A DNA stretch of 64,000 bases from Schaedlerella arabinosiphila (GTDB lineage: Bacteria; Bacillota; Clostridia; Lachnospirales; Lachnospiraceae). The stretch lies in contig NZ_RHJS01000002.1 of assembly GCF_003885045.1 (NCBI RefSeq), forward strand, positions 3,960,501-4,024,500, given 5' to 3'. The position numbers were made by a program, and so were the translations under genes. Below, in pieces: positions 45,101-52,358 of the stretch; the stretch's first letter is position 1, and each line of letters opens with the position of its first letter. The notes beneath the pieces are model-generated. The model searched no databases. It was given only the letters and a program-made list of their open reading frames with translations, and was not told where the DNA came from.

Positions 45101-45972
45101 CCCTTGACACGGTTCTTGAGCATCAGTTTTTTATTGAATTTGTAACGTCCCACTTTGGCCAGGTCATAACGCCTTGCGTCAAAAAACATGCTGGTGATCA
45201 GGCTTTCCGCGCTGTCCACCGCAAGCGGCTCGCCGGGACGGATCTTTTTGTATAACTCTAACAGACCCTCCTGATAATTCTCAGCAGTGTCTTTGCTAAA
45301 GCTTGCCAGTATCTTCGGTTCCTCCCCGAACAGCTCGAGGATCTCCGGATTGGTTCCGATTCCAAGGGCACGGATCAGCACAGTGATCGGCACCTTTCTT
45401 GTCCGGTCTACACGGACATAAAACACATCGTTGGAGTCAGTCTCATATTCCAGCCACGCCCCGCGGTTGGGAATCACAGTGGATGAGAAAAGCCGTTTGC
45501 CCAGCTTATCATGAGCAATCCCGTAGTAAATGCCGGGAGAACGGACAAGCTGGCTTACGATAACACGCTCCGCCCCATTGATTACAAAGGTTCCCGTCTT
45601 GGTCATCAGAGGCAGGTCCCCCATGAAGATTTCGTGTTCGTTGATCTCGTCATTCTCTTTGTTGTAAAGTCTGACTCTTACCTTCAAAGGCGCAGCATAG
45701 GTCGCATCCCTCTCTTTGCACTCTTCGATCGTGTACTTTACTTCATTCTCGCACAATCTGAAATCAACAAATTCCAGACTCAGGTGACCACTGTAATCCG
45801 CGATCGGAGAAATATCACTGAACACCTCTTTTAATCCGTCTGTCAGGAACCATTCGTATGAATTTTTCTGAACTTCGATTAAATTCGGCATCTGTAATAC
45901 TTCTTTTTGCCTGGAATAGCTCATGCGTGAACTTTTTCCGTTTGTGATGGGACGAATTCTGTTTTTCTCCAT
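42109..45972 (-). CDS. rpoB: DNA-directed RNA polymerase beta subunit
   Basis: 1287-residue subunit. The rifampicin-pocket region reads [20 protein letters not shown] and [17 protein letters not shown]. The C-terminal part includes [20 protein letters not shown] and [20 protein letters not shown]. The last 50-60 residues are an acidic tail ending in DEYYDDDME. It is the first gene after a 460-bp gap from rplL and has its own promoter. AGGAGTG precedes the ATG. Confidence 0.98.
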   Translation of the reverse strand: [1287 protein letters not shown]

Positions 45973-46226
45973 GGATGTTTCACTCCTTATTCATTTTCTG
46001 AATACTTCCGTAAGGAATTGTTCGGAAATATTCGTTGCCGGGCTGCGAGTTACCCTGTATATTTATTCCCCTTAGAGCGCATCTTAAAGTATAATACAGT
46101 AGCCTAACTCATTAATTTACACTCTGTTCTGCAGCAATTCATGAAACAAGACTCCGTCTGCGTATAAAATTCCATTTTTGGAAATTGTTAGCAAATGGTA
46201 TATCTATCCATAATAGTGCATTTTTT

Positions 46227-46256
46227 ACTATAACACAAATGGGGTTTTCATGTCAA
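46227..46256 (-). promoter_or_regulatory. Predicted sigma-A promoter of rpoB-rpoC
   Basis: On the minus strand TTGACA (46251-46256), 18-bp spacer, TATAGT (46227-46232). The leader to rpoB would be about 250 nt. It lets rpoBC be expressed apart from rplJL. Confidence 0.65.
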
Positions 46257-46321
46257 CACATTTTCAAAAAGTTCTTGACAAATTGCGATTTATGTGGTAT
46301 TAGAATCGGGTTAGAACAGAG

Positions 46322-46428
46322 AACCGCAGACGAATATCCTTCATCTGCGGTCCTCATTAGATCATCTCTGTCATACGGAAGTTATCCATTTGTACGGTTG
46401 GATGGTCTAATGCTCATCCAACCGTACA
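46322..46428 (-). terminator. Two hairpins in the rplL-rpoB gap (attenuator or partial terminator)
   Basis: The first, 8 bp after the rplL stop, is a perfect 14-bp stem (46391-46404 with 46415-46428, 10-nt loop) but is not followed by a T-run. The second, ACCGCAGA-x-GAA (46323-46334) with its complement at 46340-46351, is followed by a weak T-rich stretch. Together they suggest partial termination or RNA processing between rplL and rpoB. The rest of the 463-bp gap holds the rpoB promoter and leader. Confidence 0.55.
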
Positions 46429-46436
46429 GTAAAAAA

Positions 46437-46814
46437 CTATTTCAGGTTTACTTCTGCGCCTTCGCCCTCAAGCTTCGCCTTGATCTCTTCTGCTTCTGCC
46501 TTGGAAACTGCTTCCTTCACTACCTTCGGAGCGTTGTCAACCAGTTCCTTAGCTTCCTTCAGTCCAAGACCTGTGATCTCACGTACAGCCTTGATAACCT
46601 TAACCTTAGATGCGCCTGCAGATACAAGCTCTACATCAAATTCGTCCTTCTCTTCTGCTGCCGCTGCGCCTTCTCCGCCTGCTGCTGCAACTACAACGCC
46701 TGCTGCTGCAGATACACCAAATTCTTCTTCACATGCTTTTACTAATTCATTCAGTTCCAATACTGATAATTCTTTGATTGCTTCAATCATTTCAGCCGTT
46801 GTCAACTTAGCCAT
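46437..46814 (-). CDS. rplL: 50S ribosomal protein L7/L12
   Basis: 125-residue stalk protein that recruits translation GTPases. It has an N-terminal dimer helix (TTAEMIEAIKELSVLELNEL), an Ala/Gly-rich hinge near 40-55 and the C-terminal domain with KVIKAVREITGLGLKEAKEL. The ATG at 46814 has GGAGG 8 bp upstream; a start five codons earlier is not needed. It follows rplJ by 50 bp. Confidence 0.97.
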   Translation of the reverse strand: MAKLTTAEMIEAIKELSVLELNELVKACEEEFGVSAAAGVVVAAAGGEGAAAAEEKDEFDVELVSAGASKVKVIKAVREITGLGLKEAKELVDNAPKVVKEAVSKAEAEEIKAKLEGEGAEVNLK

Positions 46815-46864
46815 TGTCATATCCTCCATTTTTATTATAATATTGATTCGTTGTCAGAAATCGA

Positions 46865-47404
46865 TTATTCTGCTGCTTCTGCCGGAGCCTCTGCGGTCTC
46901 AGCGGGAGCTTCTGCCGTCTCGCCGTCCTTCTCTGCGATCTGCTTGATGACGCGTGCGAAGTTCGCGATCGGTGACTGCATGCTTCCAAGCAGTCTGGAA
47001 AGAAGAACTTCTCTTGACGGGATCTTGGATAACTCTGTCAGCCCTGCAACATCGTATACATTGCCTTCTACTACGCCGCCTTTCAGTTCCAGCTTGTCTG
47101 CGGTCTTAGCAAAATTGCAGATGATCCTTGCCGGAGCTGTCGCATCGTCCTTGGAAATCGCGATTGCGCTCGGCCCCTTCAGACAATCATCCAGGCCCGC
47201 GAACTCGGTTCCCTCAAAAGCCCTCTTCATCATAGTATTTTTATAAACCTTGTATACTATGCCAGCTTCTCTAAGCTGCTTACGGAGTTCCGTATCCTGA
47301 GCCACGGTCAATCCGCGATAGTCAACAAGCACTACGGACTGGGCATCCTTGATCTCCTCGGCGATCGCTGCTATAACTGGTTGTTTTAACTCAACTTTTG
47401 CCAC
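46865..47404 (-). CDS. rplJ: 50S ribosomal protein L10
   Basis: 179-residue base of the ribosomal stalk. It begins (M)AKVELKQPVIAAIAEEIKDA with AQSVVLVDYRGLTVAQDTEL next, and ends in an Ala/Glu-rich L7/L12-binding tail. The GTG at 47404 is chosen because it opens the conserved AKVELKQ start and has GGAGG 11 bp upstream; longer frames run into the leader. It is preceded by an L10 leader and its own promoter. Confidence 0.96.
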   Translation of the reverse strand: MAKVELKQPVIAAIAEEIKDAQSVVLVDYRGLTVAQDTELRKQLREAGIVYKVYKNTMMKRAFEGTEFAGLDDCLKGPSAIAISKDDATAPARIICNFAKTADKLELKGGVVEGNVYDVAGLTELSKIPSREVLLSRLLGSMQSPIANFARVIKQIAEKDGETAEAPAETAEAPAEAAE

Positions 47405-47682
47405 GTTCTGGTGCACCTCCTTATATATTCTGAATATACTGCCACAAGGAAAGTGGATTGTACGGGGATGAAAAATCCCCATCCTATAACCCCTTCTGCA
47501 TCAACCGCACAGAATCTGCATACTGCATCTTCCGTATCATACGTGCAAAAACGGTTAAATATAAAAACCTCTGCGTACACAAAGACGCAGAGGTAAAATC
47601 CAATTCAATGAATCTCGCATTCCTCGGTAGGCGTTGATGTGCTTATGCCTTGCGGCACCTACTGTCTTCGGCAGCTAATTGC
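47405..47682 (-). ncRNA. Ribosomal protein L10 leader (autoregulatory mRNA leader)
   Basis: About 280 nt of transcribed leader upstream of rplJ. On the minus strand it contains GCCGAAGACAGTAGGTGCCG, GCAAGGCATAAGC and CGCCTACCGAGGAA, the conserved core of the L10 leader that binds the L10-L12 complex. Further on, CCTCTGCGT and ACGCAGAGG (about 47569-47593) form a hairpin followed by TTTTTATATTT, the expected terminator switch. Recognised from sequence, not by a covariance search. Confidence 0.8.
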
Positions 47683-47688
47683 CTGATT

Positions 47689-47717
47689 ATAATAGCACTG
47701 TTTCCGGGGGATGTCAA
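47689..47717 (-). promoter_or_regulatory. Predicted sigma-A promoter of rplJ-rplL
   Basis: On the minus strand TTGACA (47712-47717), 17-bp spacer, TATTAT (47689-47694), just after the rplA stop and upstream of the L10 leader. Confidence 0.7.
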
Positions 47718-47741
47718 CTCATTTTATTTAATTTTGTAAAA

Positions 47742-48434
47742 TTACTGCAGCCGCATCGGATTGATCTTGATGCCAGGGCCCATGGTAGAGGTGAGTGTCA
47801 CGCTCTTGAGGAACTGTCCTTTTACTGCTGCGGGTCTTGCTTTTATAATTGCATCAACAAGCGTCTGGAAGTTGTCCGCTAACTGTTCTTCGGTAAAGGA
47901 AGCCTTACCGATCGGCACATGGATAATATTGGTCTTATCCAGTCTGTACTCAATCTTACCAGCCTTGATATCGTTGATCGCCTTTGTTACATCCATCGTA
48001 ACCGTACCGGCCTTCGGGTTCGGCATGAGACCCTTTGGTCCGAGTACACGTCCAAGACGTCCAACAACACCCATCATATCCGGTGTAGCAACTACCACGT
48101 CAAAATCCAGCCATCCTTCGTTCTGGATCTTCGGAACCAGCTCCTGTCCGCCTACAAAGTCAGCGCCTGCCGCCTGAGCCTCGTCAGCCTTTGCGTCCTT
48201 TGCGAATACAAGAATCCGCACGGTCTTACCTGTTCCATAAGGCAGTACAACCGCGCCTCGGATCTGCTGGTCTGCATGACGTCCGTCACATCCGGTTCTG
48301 ATATGAGCTTCGATTGTCTCGTCAAATTTTGCTACCGCTGCTTTCTTTACCAGAGAAATCGCCTCTGACTTTTCGTAAAGATTACCTCTCTGGATCTGTT
48401 TTGCAGCTTCGATATATTTCTTTCCTCGTTTCAT
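47742..48434 (-). CDS. rplA: 50S ribosomal protein L1
   Basis: 230-residue protein of the L1 stalk that binds 23S rRNA and, in many bacteria, represses translation of its own operon. It begins MKRGKKYIEAAKQI and carries PYGTGKTVRILVFAKD, PDMMGVVGRLGRVLGPKGLM and PNPKAGTV. It follows rplK by 74 bp, and that gap contains a copy of the repeated hairpin leader. GGAGGT precedes the ATG. Confidence 0.98.
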   Translation of the reverse strand: MKRGKKYIEAAKQIQRGNLYEKSEAISLVKKAAVAKFDETIEAHIRTGCDGRHADQQIRGAVVLPYGTGKTVRILVFAKDAKADEAQAAGADFVGGQELVPKIQNEGWLDFDVVVATPDMMGVVGRLGRVLGPKGLMPNPKAGTVTMDVTKAINDIKAGKIEYRLDKTNIIHVPIGKASFTEEQLADNFQTLVDAIIKARPAAVKGQFLKSVTLTSTMGPGIKINPMRLQ

Positions 48435-48442
48435 TCTATATA

Positions 48443-48480
48443 ACCTCCTTGTGGTATTGGCGGGATCGAACCCCTCCCAC
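48443..48480 (-). promoter_or_regulatory. Hairpin leader of rplA (copy 2 of the repeated element)
   Basis: On the minus strand GTGGGAGGGG, TTCGATCCCGCC and AATACCACAAGGAGGT run straight into the ribosome site of rplA. The outer GTGG/CCAC and inner GGGG/TCCC pair. It is nearly identical to the element before rplK. It is a likely ribosomal protein L1 target site, by position. Confidence 0.55.
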
Positions 48481-48508
48481 TGATTTCCTCTTCGTTACCA
48501 GGGCAAGC

Positions 48509-48931
48509 TTACTCTACGGTTACACCCATAGAGCGGCAGGTTCCCTCGATCATACTCATAGCAGCTTCCAATGATGCGGCGTTCAGGTCAGGCATCTTTG
48601 TCTTGGCAATCTCTTCTACCTGGGCCTTTGTGATCTTTGCAACCTTTGTCTTGTTCGGAACACCTGATCCGGACTTGATGTTGCAGGCTTTCTTGATCAG
48701 AACTGCTGCCGGAGGAGTCTTTGTAACGAAGCTGAAGCTTCTGTCACTGTAAACCGTGATGACAACCGGGATAATCAGGTCGCCCTGGTCTGCTGTCCTT
48801 GCATTGAACTGCTTTGTAAATTCAACGATGTTAACACCATGCTGTCCAAGTGCAGGACCTACCGGCGGTGCCGGAGTCGCCTTGCCGGCCGGAATCTGTA
48901 ACTTAATATAACCTTCTACTTTTTTTGCCAT
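48509..48931 (-). CDS. rplK: 50S ribosomal protein L11
   Basis: 140-residue protein of the GTPase-associated centre. It begins MAKKVEGYIKLQIPAGKATP with PPVGPALGQHGVNIVEFTKQ, and has FVTKTPPAAVLIKKA in the middle. The C-terminal rRNA-binding domain is complete. It is first of the rplK-rplA pair, after nusG, and is preceded by a hairpin leader containing its ribosome site. Confidence 0.98.
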   Translation of the reverse strand: MAKKVEGYIKLQIPAGKATPAPPVGPALGQHGVNIVEFTKQFNARTADQGDLIIPVVITVYSDRSFSFVTKTPPAAVLIKKACNIKSGSGVPNKTKVAKITKAQVEEIAKTKMPDLNAASLEAAMSMIEGTCRSMGVTVE

Positions 48932-48939
48932 TTTTCATT

Positions 48940-48978
48940 ACCTCCTTGTGGTATTGGCGGGATCGCAATCCCTCCCAC
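48940..48978 (-). promoter_or_regulatory. Hairpin leader of rplK (copy 1 of the repeated element)
   Basis: On the minus strand GTGGGAGGGATT, GCGATCCCGCC and AATACCACAAGGAGGT run into the rplK ribosome site. GGGAT/ATCCC form a short stem with a TGCG loop. It differs from the rplA copy by two to three positions that keep the pairing. Confidence 0.55.
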
Positions 48979-48981
48979 TTC

Positions 48982-49497
48982 TTAATCCATCTTCTTGACT
49001 TCTGAAAAGCTGAGTTCGACCGGTGTCTCACGGCCAAACAGTTCCACATTGATCGACAGGCTTTCCTTCTGCTCGTTGACGTTCTGTACGACGCCCACAG
49101 TGCCTTCCCAGGCTCCGTTCAGTACGACTACAGCATCGCCCTCCGCAAAGTTCACCTTCACTTCCTGGCGGATTCCGAATCTCTCCATCTCGTCCTCTTC
49201 CAGGGGAACCGGCTTGGAGCCAGGCCCGACAAATCCTGTCACCCCCCGCGTATTGCGGACAACGTACCAGGTATCGTCGTTCATATACATGTGGATCATC
49301 ACATAGCCGGGGAACAGCTTCTTCATGCTGACCTTCTGAACACCATTCTTCTGCTCCAGCACTTCCTCCAGCGGAACCCGGACTTCCAGGATCTGATCCT
49401 CCAGATGACGATTTTCGATAGTCTTGTCAATGTTTGCTTTTACTTTGTTCTCATACCCGGAATAGGTATGAACCACATACCATCTTGCCTCTGACAT
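48982..49497 (-). CDS. nusG: Transcription termination/antitermination protein NusG
   Basis: 171-residue elongation factor. The NGN domain starts ARWYVVHTYSGYENKVKANI, includes FPGYVMIHMYMNDDTWYVVR and is followed by TRGVTGFVGPGSKPVPL. The C-terminal KOW domain has VNFAEGDAVVVLNGAWEGTV. It lies between secE and rplK as in nearly all bacteria. Length and motifs are normal. Confidence 0.98.
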   Translation of the reverse strand: MSEARWYVVHTYSGYENKVKANIDKTIENRHLEDQILEVRVPLEEVLEQKNGVQKVSMKKLFPGYVMIHMYMNDDTWYVVRNTRGVTGFVGPGSKPVPLEEDEMERFGIRQEVKVNFAEGDAVVVLNGAWEGTVGVVQNVNEQKESLSINVELFGRETPVELSFSEVKKMD

Positions 49498-49523
49498 AAA
49501 ATCACCTTTCCGTTAATGGCTGC

Positions 49524-49733
49524 TCACTTTACCAAAAGGTCAATCCCGTATTTCATGATTGCATCAATCACCGTGATGATCGCACCCAGCAATACGGAAA
49601 CGGTCACAACTGCCGTTGTCTGCTTGACTAACGCATTCTTATCCGGCCAGATGACCTTCCTAAACTCTGCCTGAAGTCCTTTAAACCAGCTTTTCTTCTG
49701 CGTTTTTTCTGATTTTCCGCTCATATCATCCAC
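49524..49733 (-). CDS. secE: Preprotein translocase subunit SecE
   Basis: 69-residue single-span SecE of Firmicute type. An amphipathic segment WFKGLQAEFRKVIWPDKNAL is followed by one hydrophobic helix (TTAVVTVSVLLGAIITVIDA). It joins SecY and SecG in the membrane channel. It lies 17 bp after rpmG and before nusG. Confidence 0.96.
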   Translation of the reverse strand: MDDMSGKSEKTQKKSWFKGLQAEFRKVIWPDKNALVKQTTAVVTVSVLLGAIITVIDAIMKYGIDLLVK

Positions 49734-49750
49734 TTCCTTCCAAAAAACGA

Positions 49751-49900
49751 CTATTTCGTCTCTTTGTGCAGTGTGTGGGATCTGCAGAACTTGCAGTACT
49801 TCTTGGTCTCCATACGTTCCGGATGAGTTTTCTTATCCTTGGTCATGTTGTAATTGCGGTTCTTGCATTCCGTACATTCCAATGTGATTCTTGTGCGCAC
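49751..49900 (-). CDS. rpmG: 50S ribosomal protein L33
   Basis: 49-residue ribosomal protein starting at GTG. Sequence features are RTRITLECTECKNRNY, then KKYCKFCRSHTLHKETK at the end, so both CxxC pairs of the zinc-binding form are present. GAGGTGG lies 6 bp upstream of the start. It is the first gene of the rpmG-secE-nusG-rplKA run. Confidence 0.96.
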   Translation of the reverse strand: MRTRITLECTECKNRNYNMTKDKKTHPERMETKKYCKFCRSHTLHKETK

Positions 49901-50065
49901 AACTTCCACCTCGCTTTTTACTTAGAGCACCTTCTAAGATCCTGCCGTCAAGACCGGTACAGCAAAAAATCCCCAGATGCCCTCTTGATTTACTACATGT
50001 TGCTGATGGTTGCGAAGCCATCAAATTTAGGCATAAAAAAAAGACCTACTTCCATTCGCAGGGAA

Positions 50066-50095
50066 ATTGTAACACATGGAATGCGCGTAAGTCAA
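50066..50095 (-). promoter_or_regulatory. Predicted sigma-A promoter of rpmG-secE-nusG-rplKA
   Basis: On the minus strand TTGACT (50090-50095), 18-bp spacer, TACAAT (50066-50071). The leader to rpmG is about 160 nt and contains a small TGATGG/CCATCA hairpin. Nothing else was seen in this 375-bp gap apart from the chemoreceptor promoter and leader. Confidence 0.65.
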
Positions 50096-50156
50096 GCCTT
50101 TTCTCCAGGAATAACGAAATATCAAGAATTTTTTCATATAAAGCGGCATTATGCAA

Positions 50157-50186
50157 TTGACAAAGGGGTATGGCAATTTATATAAT
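50157..50186 (+). promoter_or_regulatory. Sigma-A promoter of the chemoreceptor gene
   Basis: TTGACA (50157-50162), 18-bp spacer, TATAAT (50181-50186). Both boxes are perfect. Transcription would start near 50193, about 84 nt upstream of the ATG. Confidence 0.7.
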
Positions 50187-50191
50187 AAATA

Positions 50192-50248
50192 GGAAGTGAC
50201 GCTAACATTCACTTCTCAAGCCGTGTAACACTAATTTGCACGGTTTTT
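50192..50248 (+). promoter_or_regulatory. Two-hairpin leader with terminator-like second hairpin
   Basis: Hairpin 1: GAAGTGA/TCACTTC with a 9-nt loop at the transcript start. Hairpin 2: CCGTGTAA (50221-50228) with TTGCACGG (50236-50243), then TTTTT. The chemoreceptor ribosome site and ATG follow 20-30 nt later, so hairpin 2 lies inside the mRNA leader. No upstream plus-strand gene exists for it to terminate. Confidence 0.6.
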
Positions 50249-50276
50249 CAACGAAGAAAAGGGAGGTAACAGAAAC

Positions 50277-52250
50277 ATGAAAAGCATACGGACAAAAATC
50301 ACCCTGTGTCTCATGGTGACCGTCCTAGCTACCCAGCTCGTAGTAGGTGCATCCAGCATCACGCTGAATTACAACAGCACCATCACGACTGTGGATCAAA
50401 TGATGAGCCAGACTGCAGTTCTTGCTGCAGAACGTATCGAACAGGAACTGACCGCCTACAAGAACGTCGCGGTGGATACCGGATGTATTCCGCAATTACT
50501 CGATGAAGAGGTTCCGCTGGATGAAAAACGTTCGATTATAGATGAGCGTGTCAGTATGCATGATTTTCAGCGGGGAAATATTGTCGGCGCGGACGGCATC
50601 AGCATTTTCGACGGCAATGACTATTCCGACCGCGAATACGTACGACAGGCCATGCAGGGCAATGTCTACGTATCCGAGCCGCTGATCAGCAAAGTCACAG
50701 GGGAGCTATCTATTATGGTGGCAGCTCCGCTTTATGAAGACGGAACAAAGGATTCCAAAATTGCTGGGGTAGTTTACTTTGTTCCTCACGAAACATTTCT
50801 GAATGATATCGTTTCCTCAATCAGCGTCAGCAATAACAGCCGGGCTTACATGATCAACCGCTCCGGGGCTACCATTGCAGACACGACTCTGGAAACGATT
50901 ACCGTACAGAATATCGAAGCCGAGGCCGAAAGCGACTCTTCGTTAAAAGAGCTGGCGGCGATCCATGCGGACATGCGCGAGGGCAAGTCCGGTTTTGGAA
51001 GCTACAAAATGGCAAAAGAAAAAATGTTCGCATCCTATGCGCCTGTAAACGGCACGGACGGATGGAGCGTGGCAGTCGTTGCCCCGCAGTCTGATTATCT
51101 TTCGACTACATATTTTGATATTGTCATCAATCTGGTCATGATGCTGCTTGCTATACTTGCTTCCATCTTCGTGGCCCTCAAGCTGGCCAACAGCATCGGC
51201 CGGCCGATGAAAGCCTGTGCAGAGCGTATGAGACTCCTTGTGGAAGGCGACCTGGAGTCCCCTGTCCCTGAAGTGGTCAGCATGGATGAAACCGGGGTAC
51301 TGACGCAGTCCACGGCAGAGCTGGTCAAAGGCTTATCAGCCATTATACACGACATCGGCTATCTGCTCAGTGAGATGTCAAGCCAGAACCTGGATATCCA
51401 TTCGCGGAACAGGGAAGCATATGTGGGAGATTTTCAGAGTATTTTGGATTCTATGCGCAATCTGAAGCTGGAGCTGAGCGGTATCCTCCGCCAGATCAAC
51501 GATTCCGCAGACGAGGTGTCCAATGCCAGCGGCCAGGTGTCCTCCAGCGCACAGAATCTGAGTCAGGGAGCTGTAGAACAGGCCAGTTCCGTACAGCAAT
51601 TGGCTGCGCAGATGAGCGAGATTTCCGGCCAGGTAAAGGATACCGCTTCCGGCGCGCTGGATGTACGCAACCAGACTCACCAGGTAGGCGAAGCCGTATC
51701 CAACTGCAATCAGCAGATGCAGGATTTGATGAAGGCAATGGAGAAAATTCATTCCAGTTCGGATGAGATCGGAAAGATCATCAAGACGATTGAGGATATT
51801 GCATTCCAGACCAATATCCTGGCGCTGAACGCGGCCGTAGAGGCAGCCCGCGCCGGCGACGCAGGCAAAGGATTTGCGGTTGTTGCGGATGAGGTACGCA
51901 ATCTGGCCAGCAAATCAGCAGAAGCTTCCAAAAATACTTCCGTGCTCATCGCACACTCTACCGAGGCAGTGCAGTCGGGCGCTGAGATTGCAAAATATAC
52001 GGCGGAAGCCCTGCTCAAAGTTGTGGACAGCATCCAGTCCATGATCGGCTCCATTGACCAGATCGCTGCAGTTTCAAACGATCAGTCAGATGCCGTTTCA
52101 CAGGTCAATAACGGAATCAATCAGATTGCCACTGTTGTACAGAGCAACAGCGCAACAGCAGAACAAAGCGCAGCCGCAAGCCAGGAGCTTTCAGCGGAAG
52201 CTGCCGGTTTGAAGCAACTGGTTGAACAGTTTACATTTGCTCAGAATTGA
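50277..52250 (+). CDS. Methyl-accepting chemotaxis protein with dCACHE sensor
   Basis: 657-residue transmembrane chemoreceptor. TM1 is about 9-30 (MVTVLATQLVVGAS), followed by a large extracytoplasmic double-CACHE-like domain (about 33-275). TM2 is about 279-303. A HAMP domain follows, then a long signalling coiled coil. The CheA/CheW-binding tip is IAFQTNILALNAAVEAARAG near 505-525. GGGAGGT precedes the ATG. No other chemotaxis gene is nearby. The ligand is unknown; dCACHE domains often bind amino acids or other small metabolites. Confidence 0.95.
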   Translation: MKSIRTKITLCLMVTVLATQLVVGASSITLNYNSTITTVDQMMSQTAVLAAERIEQELTAYKNVAVDTGCIPQLLDEEVPLDEKRSIIDERVSMHDFQRGNIVGADGISIFDGNDYSDREYVRQAMQGNVYVSEPLISKVTGELSIMVAAPLYEDGTKDSKIAGVVYFVPHETFLNDIVSSISVSNNSRAYMINRSGATIADTTLETITVQNIEAEAESDSSLKELAAIHADMREGKSGFGSYKMAKEKMFASYAPVNGTDGWSVAVVAPQSDYLSTTYFDIVINLVMMLLAILASIFVALKLANSIGRPMKACAERMRLLVEGDLESPVPEVVSMDETGVLTQSTAELVKGLSAIIHDIGYLLSEMSSQNLDIHSRNREAYVGDFQSILDSMRNLKLELSGILRQINDSADEVSNASGQVSSSAQNLSQGAVEQASSVQQLAAQMSEISGQVKDTASGALDVRNQTHQVGEAVSNCNQQMQDLMKAMEKIHSSSDEIGKIIKTIEDIAFQTNILALNAAVEAARAGDAGKGFAVVADEVRNLASKSAEASKNTSVLIAHSTEAVQSGAEIAKYTAEALLKVVDSIQSMIGSIDQIAAVSNDQSDAVSQVNNGINQIATVVQSNSATAEQSAAASQELSAEAAGLKQLVEQFTFAQN

Positions 52251-52264
52251 TTTGTTGTCGGAAA

Positions 52265-52297
52265 TCCAGAAAAGCTGCCGATGGCAGCTTTTCTGGA
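52265..52297 (+). terminator. Intrinsic terminator after the chemoreceptor gene
   Basis: Perfect 15-bp inverted repeat TCCAGAAAAGCTGCC (52265-52279) with its complement at 52283-52297 and a 3-nt loop. It has A/T runs in the arms and so may work in both directions. Confidence 0.85.
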
Positions 52298-52358
52298 TAA
52301 TGGCGCTAAAATCAGCGTAACTGGTTACTTTTCTAACATTTATATCATTTTTGCCCCA

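Noticed and set aside
46185..46745. Plus-strand frame with an upstream TTGACA-17-TATTAG (46273-46301)
   Set aside because: The frame is antisense to rplL and lacks a ribosome site; the promoter match is isolated and the region is explained by the rpoB promoter and leader on the other strand.
48443..48480. tRNA T-arm-like sequence before rplA
   Set aside because: GGTTCGATCCC resembles a T-arm, but no acceptor, D- or anticodon stem is present and the element is repeated before rplK as a leader hairpin.
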